DNA from: Juglans regia
Taxonomy: Eukaryota; Streptophyta; Magnoliopsida; Fagales; Juglandaceae
Assembly (NCBI RefSeq): GCF_001411555.2
Contig: NC_049907.1
Span: 33,935,866 to 33,999,865 of the forward strand
Direction of reading: 5' to 3'
DNA: 64,000 nucleotides
The notes under the pieces are model-generated. The model was given only the letters and a program-made list of their open reading frames with translations. It searched no databases and was not told the origin of the DNA. Every line of letters starts with the position of its first letter. Positions within the stretch are counted from its first letter, which is position 1. The position numbers were made by a program, and so were the translations under genes. Shown in pieces: positions 46,032 to 57,790 of this stretch.

Positions 46032-46830
46032 TTATCAATAGCCAACTTGTGTCCATATATAATATTGAAAAGTGTTACAACTATAAAAAAGATTATATAA
46101 AAATAATATCACAAACTGACGTAGTTTTTTGTAATTCATCAAATCTATTTTATAATTTAACTAATCATGTTAAGTCACAACAGTTTATAAAATTATTTTT
46201 TTATATAATCTTTTCGCAGCTAGAATATATTTCTTGTATGCGAGCCATTTATTATGAAAGAGAGGTTGGGAAAGAATGTTTCTACTTTTCCTTCCTCGAT
46301 CTCACAGCCTCTCTAGCTTCTAATTACCCCAGCTTTTCCTCTGGCCTCTTCCCCTTAAAGAAACCGTTTTATTCTAAATTATTTCCTCTTAGATCTCCTC
46401 AAACCAAAAGTAGTACTACTTCGTCTGACATGGCAAGACTGAGCTCCCACTAGGAGCCACCGTTAGTTCTAATTAGGTTTTTTTTTTCTTTTTCTTACAT
46501 ATAATTTTTAATATTTTTTTAAAAAGTAAAAAATTACAATATTATTAAAAAATACTTCCTTAATCATTAAATAAAAATTAAAATTAAAAAAAAATCTAGC
46601 GGTAACAACGAGCAGTAAGTTTGAGTGGTGAGAGTAGCATTTTTCTTTTTAATATTGGGGTCATAGGTGAGAAGCCATGCATTTCTATTCTGTATGACAT
46701 TGGTTCTTCATACTTATTGTACATATAAAGAAAGATGAACACGAGACCTCTTCTTTTCTAGGCAACGCCATTTCAGTACTGATGTTTCTTTCCCGTGTAA
46801 GCTGAAAAGACTTCTAATCCATGCAACCAT
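46032..46830. other. Intergenic stretch with a possible 5' gene fragment
   Basis: Mostly AT-rich. Between about 46285 and 46452 the + strand is less AT-rich and open, with a serine-rich composition (SLASNYPSFSSGLFPLKKPF) like a plastid transit peptide. It ends at a stop soon after. It could be the remnant of a gene's first exon, but nothing follows to confirm it. Confidence 0.3.
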
Positions 46831-46840
46831 TGATTTACTT

Positions 46841-47480
46841 GTGAAGAGGAAAAATCCCTTATATTGGGCACAGAGCAAGGCCCCCATAGAGAATGACTTG
46901 GAAAGGGCAAACAAGAAGACAGCAGATCGGCATCAAGTGTCGAACCAAGGGTTCCACAAGAAGAGGGTTTACGAGACTAAGGGCATAGAAAAACCCAGCC
47001 CTCAAAGACGAAGTTCGTCGCGCCCCAAATATTGTTCCTTCCATAGGAGCAGCGGACATAACACACAAGATTGCTATACGAGGAGGAGAAGGTTTGACGG
47101 CCCATAAATTCATGTTGACCAATATGAAGACAAGAGGGATGAGTCATGACGAGACTACCGTCCCTACTCTTGGAAAAACAAGGACCAAAGCCCCGTTCGG
47201 AGGAACCAGGGTCCAATTCGTAGGAACTACAGCTCGACCCGCAAAGACCAGAACCCTGCTCGGAGGAGTAATAGGAGCCCTGACAAGGGAAGAACTGCGA
47301 ACCCAGCCTGGAGAACCCACTTCAGAGAGACTCGAGAAGAGAAGAACCTCCCATAGGCTAAATCAGCACCATAGCTGGAGGATATGCTGGGCGAACGAAT
47401 TCCTCGGCAAGAAAAGCCTATGCAATGAGGGCCAGGTATGAAGAAGTATTCTCCGCCCACAAACCCTCCCGTAACAACAG
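46841..47480 (+). pseudogene. gag C-terminal region of element 2
   Basis: An open segment to 47107 ends in YCSFHRSSGHNTQDCYTRRR. This is an intact CxxH...GHxTxxC knuckle of Tat-type Gag, used to bind RNA. A frameshift follows, and an Arg-rich, repetitive stretch (ARTSSRRDQNPARRSNR-like composition in other frames) continues to about 47440. The capsid part of gag is absent. Confidence 0.7.
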
Positions 47481-47539
47481 GGATCAAGCCGAAGAAGATG
47501 GAGAAGGTCTGTCACCCCCCCCAATGACAATGCACTAGT

Positions 47540-47870
47540 AGTAACAGCACAAATTGCTAACTATCAAACCAAAAGAGTATTGATCGACAACAAAAGCTCC
47601 ACCGACATCCTCTTCTGTGAGGCATTCATTAAAATGGAAATCACTCCCAATAGGTTACGACCAACACCTATGCCCCTCAAAGGCTTCACAGGGGATACCA
47701 TCCAGCCAATTAGAGTAATCGCTCTGTCTGTGTTGGCAAGAACAGCCCCCAAAACAACATCTCCCATGGTAGACTTCTTAGTGGTGAAGGCCCCCGTCTT
47801 CATACAACGTGATCCTTGGACGTCCGTCTTTGAATCGAATGAAGGCTGTAATCTACACGTATAATCTGAA
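47540..47870 (+). pseudogene. Protease region of element 2
   Basis: RVLIDNKSSTDILFCEAF at about 47574-47627 is the retropepsin loop. The glycine of DNGSS is replaced by lysine, which would abolish the active site. [11 protein letters not shown] follows, as in element 1. The frame ends at a stop near 47862. Confidence 0.75.
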
Positions 47871-48169
47871 GGTAAAATTCCCAACCTCATCCGAAGTAGG
47901 AAAAATGCGTGGCGAACAACATACCGCAAGAGACTCTTGAGTCAAATGTGATAGCTGTACAAACTCTTGAGCAAGACCACGGGGAAGTAACCATGCCTCC
48001 ACCTCCAACTCTAACAGAACTAGACCGAGAAGTAAGGGATGAAGAGGCTCTGAGGTAGGCAAAACCTAATATGCTGTTAGTTTTGATACCAATGGATCCT
48101 GAGAAACCAGAACGGACTGTGCGAATGGGATCTAAAATGTCCTCCGAGCTGAGCCAGTCTATGAAGGAA

Positions 48170-49890
48170 CTGCTTGTTGAACATCGTGATGTCTTCGCCT
48201 AGTGCCATGAAGAAATGCCTGGTATCGACGAATCAGTAATAGAGCATCGCCTCAGTGTAAAACTAGAGGCAAAAAGAGTCAAGCAAAAGCGCCGCAATTT
48301 CATTGCGAAGAAGTATGCAGCCATCGCTGAAGAGGTGGATCGCCTTCTAGCTGCAGGGTTCATTCGGGAAGTTTACTATGGCAAATGGCTCTCCAACGTC
48401 GTACTAGTCAAGAAGACAAGTGGAAAATAGAAAATGTGTGTCGAGTTCACCAACCTGAACAAACTCTGTCCTAAAGATAGTTTTCCCCTCCCGATGATAG
48501 ACTTGATACTGGACTCAACGACCGGGCACACCTTACTCAACTTCATGGACGCATACTCTAGCTACAATAAGATTAGGATGAGCTCCGATGATGAGGAAAA
48601 AATGACATTTATCACCAATTGAGGACTTTACTGTTACAAAGCAATGTCATTCGGTCTCAACAATGTAGGAGCGATATATCAACGTCTGGTCAACTGAATG
48701 GTCAAAAAGTCGATTCGGAGAAACATGGAAGTTTATGTAGATGATCTTCTAGTTAAGAGTAAGAAATCCGAACAACACCTTGATGATCTCCGGGAAGCTT
48801 TTGTAGTACTTGGAAAATACAAAATGAAGCTTAACCCGCAAAAGTGTATTTTTGGAGTCGAGTCAAAAAAATTCTTGGGATTCATGGTCTCCAAGCGAGG
48901 AGTCGAGACTAATCCCAAAAAAGTTAAAGCAATTGTGGATATGCCTCCACCCCGAATAATCAACGAAGTTCAGAAACTGGCAGGGAGGGTAGCTGCCCTA
49001 GGCCGCTTCATTGCGAACTCGACCGACCGGTGCCTCCCTTTCTTCAAGGTCTTGAGGAAAGCACAACAATGGGATGAAGAGTGCGGAAGGGCATTCAGCG
49101 AGCTAAAGGAATACTTAGCCCATCCACCTTTGCTCAGTCAAACCACTCCAGGGGAAGACCTAACTGCCTACCTGGCTGTGTCACCCCATGCGGTGTTCGC
49201 CGTATTAACTCGAGTAGAAGAAGGAATCCAGCATCCCACTTATAATGTAAGTAGAGCCTTTCGAGGGGCAGAGGCCAGATACCCCCGAACGGAAATGCTA
49301 GCATTCGCAATAGTAATCACTACCAGGTGATTAAGGCCTTATTTTCAAGCTCATCCAATAAAATTCCAAACTGATGTTCTCTTAAGAAAAATATTACAAA
49401 AACCTGATACGTCTAGACGAATGACTAATTAGGCAATCGAGCTAAGCGAGTTTGAGATCGAGTATCTTCCACGCACCGCCATTAAGGTTTAGGTGTTGGC
49501 AGATTTTGTAGCTAAATTCTCAAACTTTCCAGAGGACATGATCATTATGCCCCAGGGCAAGCCATGGCAGGTCTACGTCAATGGTTAATCCTGTCGGACT
49601 GGGGGAGGAGTGGGAGTACATGTAATAACAGATTCAGAAGAAAAGCTTGACTATGCACTCAAGCTCAGATTCAAGGTCACCAACAATAAAGCTGAGTATG
49701 AAGCACTTTTGTCAGGTCTAACCATTGCCAAATCGTTGAGGAATACTGAAGTTGAAGTAAAGGCTGATTCTCAGATAGTGGTGGGGCAAGTGACCGGAAA
49801 ATTCCTTACAAAAGGGAAAATTTTTAGAAAGTATCTCCAGCGGGTAGGAGAAGAGCGTGATCTCTTCCAATACTCTTCCATCCATTAGAC
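48170..49890 (+). pseudogene. Reverse transcriptase and RNase H region of element 2
   Basis: MPGIDESVIEHRL and EEVDRLLAAGFIREV open the RT. KLCPKDSFPLPMIDLILDS, FMDAYSSYNKI and MSFGLNNVGAIYQRLV follow, then the YVDDLLVKSKKSEQH catalytic block at 48731-48775. A long open stretch (48698-49330) holds FLGFMVSKRGVETNPKK and the connection domain. RNase H shows WQVYVNG (catalytic Asp changed to Asn), NNKAEYEALLSGL and KADSQIVVGQ. Stops are present near 48428, 48620, 48696, 49328, 49429 and 49586. Confidence 0.87.
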
Positions 49891-49921
49891 CCCGAGAGGG
49901 AAAAACCAGGAAACGGATCGA

Positions 49922-51700
49922 ATGGCAAAGGCTACATCAGGTCAAGAAGAAGGCTCACTCCTAGATCATGTTGTAATCTGGACTATTGATGTGGCAACAG
50001 TGGGGATTCGAGTATCCACTATCAAGGTCATACAGCCCCCAGAATGGACCACTGACATTCTAAAATTTCTTCCAGAGGGAGTCCTTCCAGATTACCAAGA
50101 AGAGGCTCTGAAAATTAGGAATCGAGTTGCTAGGTTCACTTTGGTAGACTGAGTCCTATACAAGAGAGGCTACACTGAACCTTTATTAAGATGCAACTCT
50201 TCCAAACAAGCTCAATACATGCTAGCAGAGATACGTGAAGGAGTTTATGGGAATCACGCTGGTGGAAGGGCGCTAGCAGCGAGAACTACTCGAGTAGGGT
50301 ATTATTGGCCTAACTCTTATAGAGATGCCGACGAGTTCGTCAGAAAGTGTCTCAAGCACTGTTTTTAATCTCGTACCGTACCGACCAGTACGGCCAATAT
50401 TTGCTGGGCCGATACAGGTACCATATACATTTCGTACCGGCCCAAGTACTGGTCATACTGGCCTCAATTTCAGGCTGTACCGATCTATATTTCGCCTTGT
50501 GCCGGCCGATATTTCAGCCTTCAATTTTTATTTTTATTTTTTATTTTTTTAAACTACAAGCTTATTTTTTTACTTCCAATTCAGACTAGGCTATTTATAA
50601 TTTTTATATATATGTATTTGTATATAATTTATTCATATATAGACTATTATTTTAAAATATAATTTATATATATTTATATATATAATTTATTCATATATCG
50701 ACTATTTCGAAACGGTACACGAAACTGTACTGGTACAAAAGTATTTCGTTCTAGTGCCTTGACCGGTACAGCTTCCGATACGGTATTCAAAATATTGGTC
50801 TCAAGTGCCAGGAAAATGCTCCTATTCTTCATTGCCCCCTCGAAAAGCTCACCCCTGTCACCTCCCCACGGCCTTTCGTGCAATGAGGATTGAACCTTAT
50901 TGGCCCCCTCCCAGCAGGCAAAGGAGGAGTAAAGCTTGTCGTGGTAGCAGTAAACTATTTCATAAAATGGATGGAAGCGGAAGCTCTGGTAACGATTACG
51001 ACTTACGCAATTACAAATTTCCTCTAGAAATCTATAATCTGCCACTTCGGAATCCCCCAAAGTTTCATTCAGACAATAGGAGGCAGTTCGATTGCTCCCA
51101 TTATCGAGAGTGGTGCTCAGAGTTCAAAATCAAAACTAAGTACTCATCGCCAAGACATCCCAACCAACGGACAAGTAGAAGCAACCAACAACAACATCCT
51201 GAAGAAGGAACTAGGAAGCCAGAAGAGGGAATGGGCTGAAAAAATTCCCAGCACATTGTGGGCATACCGAACATCAGTAAAAACCCCTATAGGAGAAACT
51301 CCCTTCGCCCTCGTCTATGGAACTGAAGCCATGATACCAGCTGAACTGGCAGTGCCCACTTATCAGGTACAACATTTCATCCGGATCGCAACAACGAGAG
51401 ATTGAGAGAAAACCTTGACTTCTTGGTAGAAAGGCGAGATGAAGCAGTAAGCCGAGTAGCAGCCAAAAAATGGAGAGTCAAACAATATTTTAACAAACGT
51501 GTTCGGCCCGCAACTTCAAAGTGGGAGACATGCTATTGAATCAAACATGAGTTACTACACAGGATGAAGGCAAACTGGCCGTATTTGGTAACAACGACTG
51601 GAAGATCGGGTTCTTATCAACTTAGGAACCACGAAGGACACGAGCTGCCACACCCATGGAACCCCGAGCACCTAAGTATTTTGTATGAAAAATCCGTGCT
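49922..51700 (+). pseudogene. Integrase region of element 2, interrupted by a MITE
   Basis: The zinc-binding N-terminus is visible up to YYWPNSYRDADEFVRKC and is then split by the insertion at 50357-50797. After it come LIGPLPAGKGGVK and VAVNYFIKWMEAEA (first core Asp changed to Asn). A decayed second block follows, then QVEATNN and TLWAYRTSVKTPIGETPF, which keep the conserved order. The C-terminal part continues to about 51680 with HPWNPEHLS-like words. Several frameshifts and stops occur. Confidence 0.78.
50357..50797. repeat. MULE-like MITE inserted in integrase of element 2
   Basis: The 441-bp insert begins CACTGTTTTTAATCTCGTAC and ends CGGTATTCAAAATATTG, imperfect inverted termini. GTCTCAAG occurs directly outside both ends (50349-50356 and 50798-50805); with the next base it is a 9-bp duplication with one mismatch. 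The inside is rich in GTACCG/CGGTAC near the ends and in AT in the middle. The 8-9 bp duplication points to a MULE or hAT origin. Confidence 0.8.
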
Positions 51701-51815
51701 GAGCTCAAACAATGTAAGATATAGTTAGTTAAATTTCATGAACTAATTTCGAATGTTACATTATTGTGTCTCCTAAAAACAACTTATATCAAACAAGCCC
51801 GGTCTCTAGATCGGC

Positions 51816-52425
51816 CACGAAGTATAAAGCACAGGAACCGAGCCATGAGTTTTGACCTGGTAATAGCTATTCTCAGTGCAGTCTAAATGACTCGCCAAGC
51901 TTTGTGCAAGGATACGAAACGATGCGTTGGTGAGGGAGCAGGGACCTTGGGCTTTGCCAACCTATAAGGGCCAATCCACGAAGTATAAAGCACAGAAATT
52001 GAGCCACGAGCTCCGACCTGCTAGTAGCTATTCTCAACACAATCTAAATGACTTGCCGAGCTTCATGCAAGGATGCAAAATGATGTGTTGGTGAGGGGCC
52101 ACGGCCCTCGGGCTCTGCCCAACTTATAAGGGTCAATCCACGAAGTATAAAGCACAGGAACCGAGCCATGAGCTCTGACCTGCTAACAACTATTCTCAAT
52201 GCACTATAAATGATTTGCCGAGCTTCGTGCAAGGATGTGAAACGATGCGTTGGTGAGGGAGCAGGGCCCTCAGGCTATGCCAACCTATAAGGGCCAATCC
52301 ACGAAGTATAAAGCACAGGAACCGAGTCATGAGCTCTGACCTTCTAACAGCTATTTTCAACACAGTCAAAATGACTTGCCGAGCTTCGTGCAAGGATGCT
52401 GAAAATAATGCTCGCCCAGTCTCTA
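51816..52425 (+). repeat. Tandem array, 161-bp monomer, four copies
   Basis: CACGAAGTATAAAGCACAG starts at 51816, 51977, 52139 and 52300, giving a period of 161-162 bp. Each unit also has ACCGAGCCATGAGCTCTGAC, AGCTTCGTGCAAGGATG and GATGCGTTGGTGAGG. The last copy is cut short by other sequence. It lies directly after the integrase end of element 2. Open frames through it are repeat artefacts. Confidence 0.9.
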
Positions 52426-54700
52426 GACTAACAGAGAAGGAAGCCAAACAGCTAAGTACACAAAAGTATTTTATTTAGATTGTACAATCCAATCTTCAAA
52501 GGATACAACAATTTAAAGCCAGTCTCTAGACTAAATGAAGCAAAAGTGAAATGAAAATGGAAGCCAGGTAAAACTCTACGTTAGTGGAATTTTCGCGGCT
52601 CGGATTCAAAAGCCCAAAATGCGAGAGAGGAGTAAAAGTAAGGAATCATACAAACAGATATACAAAAGCATCGTAAAGTCATTTTATTTCCCGAACAGGG
52701 TCACAAACAGGGTTACAAGAAAGAAAATTACATCGTCAAGAGTTCAAAAAACAGAAGGAAAAGCCGCATCTAGGTAAAAGCAAAATGATCAGCAGTGCAC
52801 TATCTCCATCGGGGAGGCGTCCAGTGAAATCCTATTCTGGCCAGACAGAACAAGGGATCGGTAGGGTGGTTTCTGCCTTGAAGAAGATGGGTGCACTGTA
52901 GATCCAGGTTCGTCTGAGAAGAACTAGTGCGCTCAGCAGTGCAGTTACATCCCCACGCAGCACAGAATGGGACGCCCAGTGCCACTGCATCTTCCTTCTC
53001 AGGAAAAAGGGGAGTCTAGTGGCACCCCACCCTAGTTCTCAGCAGAGCGAACTGGGTTCGGCGTTGAGCGAGAAGGGAACATCCTAGAGAATAGACGGTC
53101 GGTAGGGAGGCAAGAGGAATCAACTCCGAAGATTTAATTGCCACCTTGAACCATCTGTTCCTACCCTCCTCAGCCACCTCCACTGTGCCCATGTCTTATT
53201 CTTGCTCCATACAAGACTCGTAGGCAGTGAGTTCCTGTACAACATCAAAGGGAGTCGACCCTCGTAAGCAAGGGGCAAGAACAAGCGAGGCACTATAAGC
53301 AAAATGGCAAGGACAAGAGGCATGGGTAGCTTGTTTCTTCTTCAATACTCAAACTGCCATAACCAGCGACAGCCTAAACACCAAAGGAAAATGGATCGCC
53401 CCTCGTAAAACACGAAAGGAAAAAGAAAGCCATGGGAAGTTGCCAGATTTGGAACAACAAAGAGAGAAGCGGAATGGGATGAATTCCATAAGAAAGGGGA
53501 AGAGCCCCCTTTTATAGGTGAGAAGCGATGTTTGGCATCCAAGGGCACCATAACTCCTGAGACCTCCCTGGGCGACCACGTGTCTCCAAAACCTCCCAGA
53601 TTGTCCACACGTCTCTCAGGGGAAATCGTAGACACTCAAGATTCGAAAAAGGCAGAAATCTCAATCGACACATTACACAAAGTTCATGGAGAAGTTAATA
53701 ACAGAGTTAAATGGGGGAATCTCAACCAACGCATTATACAGACTTCATGGAGAAGTTAACAACAGAGTTAAATGCGAAAACCTCAATCGACATGCTACAC
53801 AAAGTTCGTGGAAAAGTTAATGACAGAATTGACAGCAGGCAAAACTACACCGACAGGGCTAAAACAACATTCAAAGCAAAGAGGGAATGAAAAGAGGTTA
53901 ATAACAGCAGTTTCAGGATCAACGTGGAATCGACAGGAGGTCGAGATGCCCACGTGCGTAAAAGTGGTGCCACGCGGTAAAACACTTCATGCGTTCAACA
54001 AAAAGTTTGCTACGCGGTAAAACACTTTATACATTCAACAAAAAGATTGTTGCGCGGTAAACGCTTGAACGTGGGCTCAACAATGAAGAACTATAGAATG
54101 CAATAAACAGAAAAGAGAGAACAATCAAAAGCATCAAATCAGCCGAACTCAGACAAACTAGAGGTATATTATTTTGTGCAGATTATCAAAATTACATCAA
54201 AGACCAAATGAAGGTCTGAAGAAAGAGAGGGCAGTACACAAGGTATCAGCATACGTCCACACAAACACAGAATTAACATTATTTTAGGTCGGTGTGGAGA
54301 AATGCCACTTGGAAATCACTTATACAAAGGATTGCCACTCAGCAATCACCCATACAAGAATACTTGCCCGGTACCCATCTAAGCAGAATGGTCTCACTCA
54401 CAATGAACCCAACAGGAAGATGCCGCTCGGTAAACGACGAGCAAAGGAAGCCAGCCTCAGTCCCACTCAAGCGAAGAAGCCAACTCGACCTTCATCAATT
54501 GAAGGATAATATGTTCAAATTTTTATCAACAATGGATTGGGATGTGCAGAAGTAAAGAAGGAAAATAAGCAAATATAGCAGACAATAAGCAATAAAAGAG
54601 GATAAAATGAAGGTTATATATATGTAGAACCAAAGGTACATTCATTTGTATTGTCAAAATTACAATGAAAACCCGTGCGGGTCTAGTAACAAAAACGGCA
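52426..54700. other. Spacer region of element 2 with short tandem repeats
   Basis: I recognise no protein domain. A three-copy repeat of 61 bp starts at 53661, 53722 and 53783 (TTCATGGAGAAGTTAA inside). A smaller repeat at about 53970-54075 is built on GCGGTAAAACACTT and TTCAACAAAAAG. Short minus-strand open frames near 53120-53635 are not assignable and may be part of an LTR or leader, because the sequence there is pyrimidine-rich on minus. Confidence 0.5.
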
Positions 54701-54716
54701 GAGCGGAAGCTGAAAG

Positions 54717-56440
54717 CTAAGAAGGAGCAACACGAAAGGCTAAAGGCATGTCCTTTACACCCCACGTCAACATTGCCTCACAAGCAAACGTATTCAGTGG
54801 GAGCTCTCGAAGGTTTAGGGTACGAAGATCGGTCTCAAGATTTTCAAGAAGCACCGCCTGAAGACGCTCGAGACCTTCCTTATGCACATTAATCCAAGCT
54901 TTATCACGTAGGGCAGGAGCCTTTTGGACTTGGGACTCAAGCTGGTCTGCGCGGTCCCGAGCTGCATCAAGAGAAGACTCCAAACGGGAAACAGTGGCCC
55001 GAGCTAAAGCCCTTGTCTTATCTCCTCGTCTGGTTATCCCAAAGTATTTGTGGAATAGGTGGCATTGAACCTCGATGGCATGTTTCTTCTCCTTCACCAA
55101 CGTCTCAATGACTTCTTCACTATGCCTTAGCTCTTCTTGAGTGGACTCCAACTCGCACTCCAGCCTCTGGACCTCAGCTTGGGCATCCTCTCTCTCGGTA
55201 AAAAGAAGATCGAACAAGACTCGAAGATCCTCATGATCTTTCTTTGCAGATTCTAAGGCTTCAACCGTCGAGGACATCTTCGTGCAGAGTATATCGATCT
55301 CCACATCTTTCAGCTGAATCTCCTTGTCTTTAAGGTCGAGCTTCAGGGCTATTACCTTCATATTACGCTCCGTCTTCTCAGCCTCCTTCTATTGAGCATG
55401 GATCTTCTGACGGCAGATATCGTTGTCCCCCCTCAAGGCTTCATTCTCCATCTCTAGAGCACGAAGATCGCCCATCAGTTTCTCTCCTCACAGGTTCATC
55501 AGCTAGTTTAACGCACTCGAAGCTCTAAAATCTTCTTCAACAGCCTCATGCTCTCAAGAAACCATCTCGGCTAGTTGATCGGTGGCCTGAAAAATAAACA
55601 GTCACAAAATTTATTAGCAAAGTGTGAAAGATCGAAACAATATGGAGGAGAAGTGCTTACATTGGCAGAAAATGGACTGAACTTCCGAGGCCTAAGCTTC
55701 AAAAGATTCTGCCCAGGCCTTCTTGTAACCTGGCTCGGGCTCTTGCGAATTTCCTTACCTCGAAGAGGAGGAAGGCTTTGCACAAACTAATGTCAACAAA
55801 GTTTCAGTAGGAACGTGAGGCAAGCCAGACTCCTCCTCTCGTTGATGAAAAGCTTCGACTTGAGGATCCTGCTGGAGGACGAATTGAGAACATGGATGTT
55901 CCTCAACCTGGACCAAACTCTCGCCCTGGGCAACCCCCAAACGGGGGGAGCTACTCGTAGATAGAGAATCGCCCTCCACCTCCATTGTGACAACGTCTTC
56001 ATGGAACAAAGGAGAAGACTCGACTTGAGGAACAGTGTTTCCCTAAGACAAATAAGGCAACTCAGCATAAGACACAAATTACAAGGAGAAAAAGAAGGGA
56101 AAACGAAAAAAAAACAAGCGAATACCTGAAATGTTGGAGGATGAGAGAAAGCTTTAGGAATCATTGAGGGAATCGGCTAGGCAGCGACACTGACGAGAAG
56201 ACTGGAACTTTTGGAGGAATTGGCTCCATAGCCCCCTCGGAACGCAGCTCCATAGTCCAGACCGTTCAGCAACTTCCGTGGAGCTATGCTCCACAGTCTC
56301 AGAAGAAGTTAACCCCTCGTCTTCGACAGGGGTAATCTCTACATCCAAGGGCAGAATCGAAGGGGAGGCGGAGACTGTCGAAATGGAATTGAAAAACTGT
56401 TGAGAGAAGCCAAACCTAGGAGCTCCGAAGGAGAAATAGG
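54717..56440 (-). pseudogene. Antisense coiled-coil ORF of element 2
   Basis: On minus, the largest open piece (55361-54717, 214 aa) is rich in Glu, Lys, Leu and Ala. Its heptad-like runs (LECELESTQEELRHSEEVIE, SRLESSLDAARDRADQLES) predict a long coiled coil. Upstream minus pieces at 56348-56154 and 56009-55755 are acidic and Ser-rich and probably belong to the same former ORF. The N-terminal Transposase_28-like part seen in elements 1 and 3 is missing because the element is cut at about 56480. Its function is unknown. Confidence 0.6.
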
Positions 56441-56479
56441 GGAGTTAGTCAAACACTCCCCGAAGGATGCCTCAACCTC

Positions 56480-57790
56480 CTTGCTAAGGTGTAGCGTATA
56501 GCCCAACCATCTTTTGGTATGTTCGTAATAATCTGTTTATGGTTTTTATGTTTAAGTTTCGCTTTTTTTTATTCATTTACCATTTGAGAAAATAGATTTA
56601 TTATGTATAATTCTTTTATTTATCATAGACAGCGGGCACGTTGAATGGTTAGAATTCCCTACAGATAAATTCTCTAGATCGGTTTTGCTTAAAATGAATC
56701 TAATTCGTGAAACTATCTTTGAAAAGTAATATATGCTTTAATGGTTAAATCATCCAACTAAGATCATCCTTTGCAAAAATTTTAATTGAGTTATAAAATA
56801 GATTGTTGAAACTATCATTAGATGCGTTGTGTGCGAATCTCAAAACCTTAGCATTTTAAGATATTGATGTTTTTCTCCATAGTTTTGGCTTTTTTTTTTC
56901 CAGCAACTCAATCAACCCTTGATATTCTTTTCTATTAAGTTTTCTTGTTCTATTTGAATTTCTTGCTTTGGATTTTAATTCTACACCCTTCCCTATGGAT
57001 TCGATCTTGGACTCAACGAGTTATTACTGCACGACAATCCTACACTTGGGAGCATTTTTAAAGTCACAGCAACCATCTAGCATGCAAGTCTCAGGCCAAA
57101 AAAATCTATGAAAATTTGAGTAAATGAACCTGTGCATACCATAAGCATGGAATTTGGACCCCAAATCCAGTGAGTCATATCCAATCCCTTAACACGTGGC
57201 TTTATCTCCACTTTCCTGCAATGAGGAATATGACGACCTGTAAAGTCAGCTTTGGAAGCATGAATAAAGTAGGGATAATTAGAAATGATTAATTCTAAGA
57301 AACCTCAAAGAAGAATGTTAACATGATTTTTTTATGAATAAAATTCTGTAAAATATCAAACATCGGAATAAACAAAAACAACAATTTTCCCCAGATTTTG
57401 CTTGATTGAAACAAACAAAGAAGATGAAGATGAATACACGATGCTTGGTCGAAGATGACCTGAATGGTCATCTAAAAAAATATTAAAAATTTGAGTTAAA
57501 ATTTAAATAGATAATAAACTAATACAAACAAGATTTCAAGTTTCCAGTAACTTATATATAAATTTACCTTCAAGGTCGATCGACAATACATATTCTTCAT
57601 GTTAACGTCGTGTTTCATATGCCCTTTAAGTCAGGTTCTAGCAACTCAGGTCTTCGAAACTAGGCCTGCGAAAATAGAGAAGAAAGAATCTCGGAGAGGG
57701 TGGCTTCGGGGCCAGAGAGTCTCAGATGCCAAAGTTAGTCACGTATTTTAAAAGTTTGTAAATAATGAAAGAGTCTAGGGATTAGAGAGA
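56480..57790. other. Unassigned sequence, possible repeat and exon fragment
   Basis: 56480-57060 is AT-rich and ends in GACAATCCTACACTTGGGAG, which resembles retroelement untranslated regions, but I cannot place it. On minus at about 57235-57140, CAG is followed by an open stretch (KVEIKPRVKGLDMTHWIWGP) and then GTATGC, which looks like an internal exon between splice sites. I do not recognise the protein. Confidence 0.35.

Larger units (their letters stand above)
46830..56480 (+). mobile_element. Degenerate Ty3/gypsy (Tat-like) retrotransposon, element 2
   Basis: The order is gag C-terminus with zinc knuckle, protease, RT/RNase H and integrase (interrupted by a MITE), a 161-bp tandem array, spacer sequence with short repeats, and an antisense coiled-coil ORF on minus. 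No LTR is recognised at either end. The element is related to element 1 but distinct: its pol frames match element 1 along the whole length with many differences. It is dead through numerous stops and frameshifts. Confidence 0.85.

Noticed and set aside
52044..52447. Minus-strand frames MHEARQIIYSALRIVV and similar as duplicated genes.
   Set aside because: They are translations of the 161-bp tandem array.
53120..53635. Minus-strand frames near 53.1-53.6 kb as genes.
   Set aside because: They are short and overlapping, lack recognisable domains and lie in the spacer of element 2.
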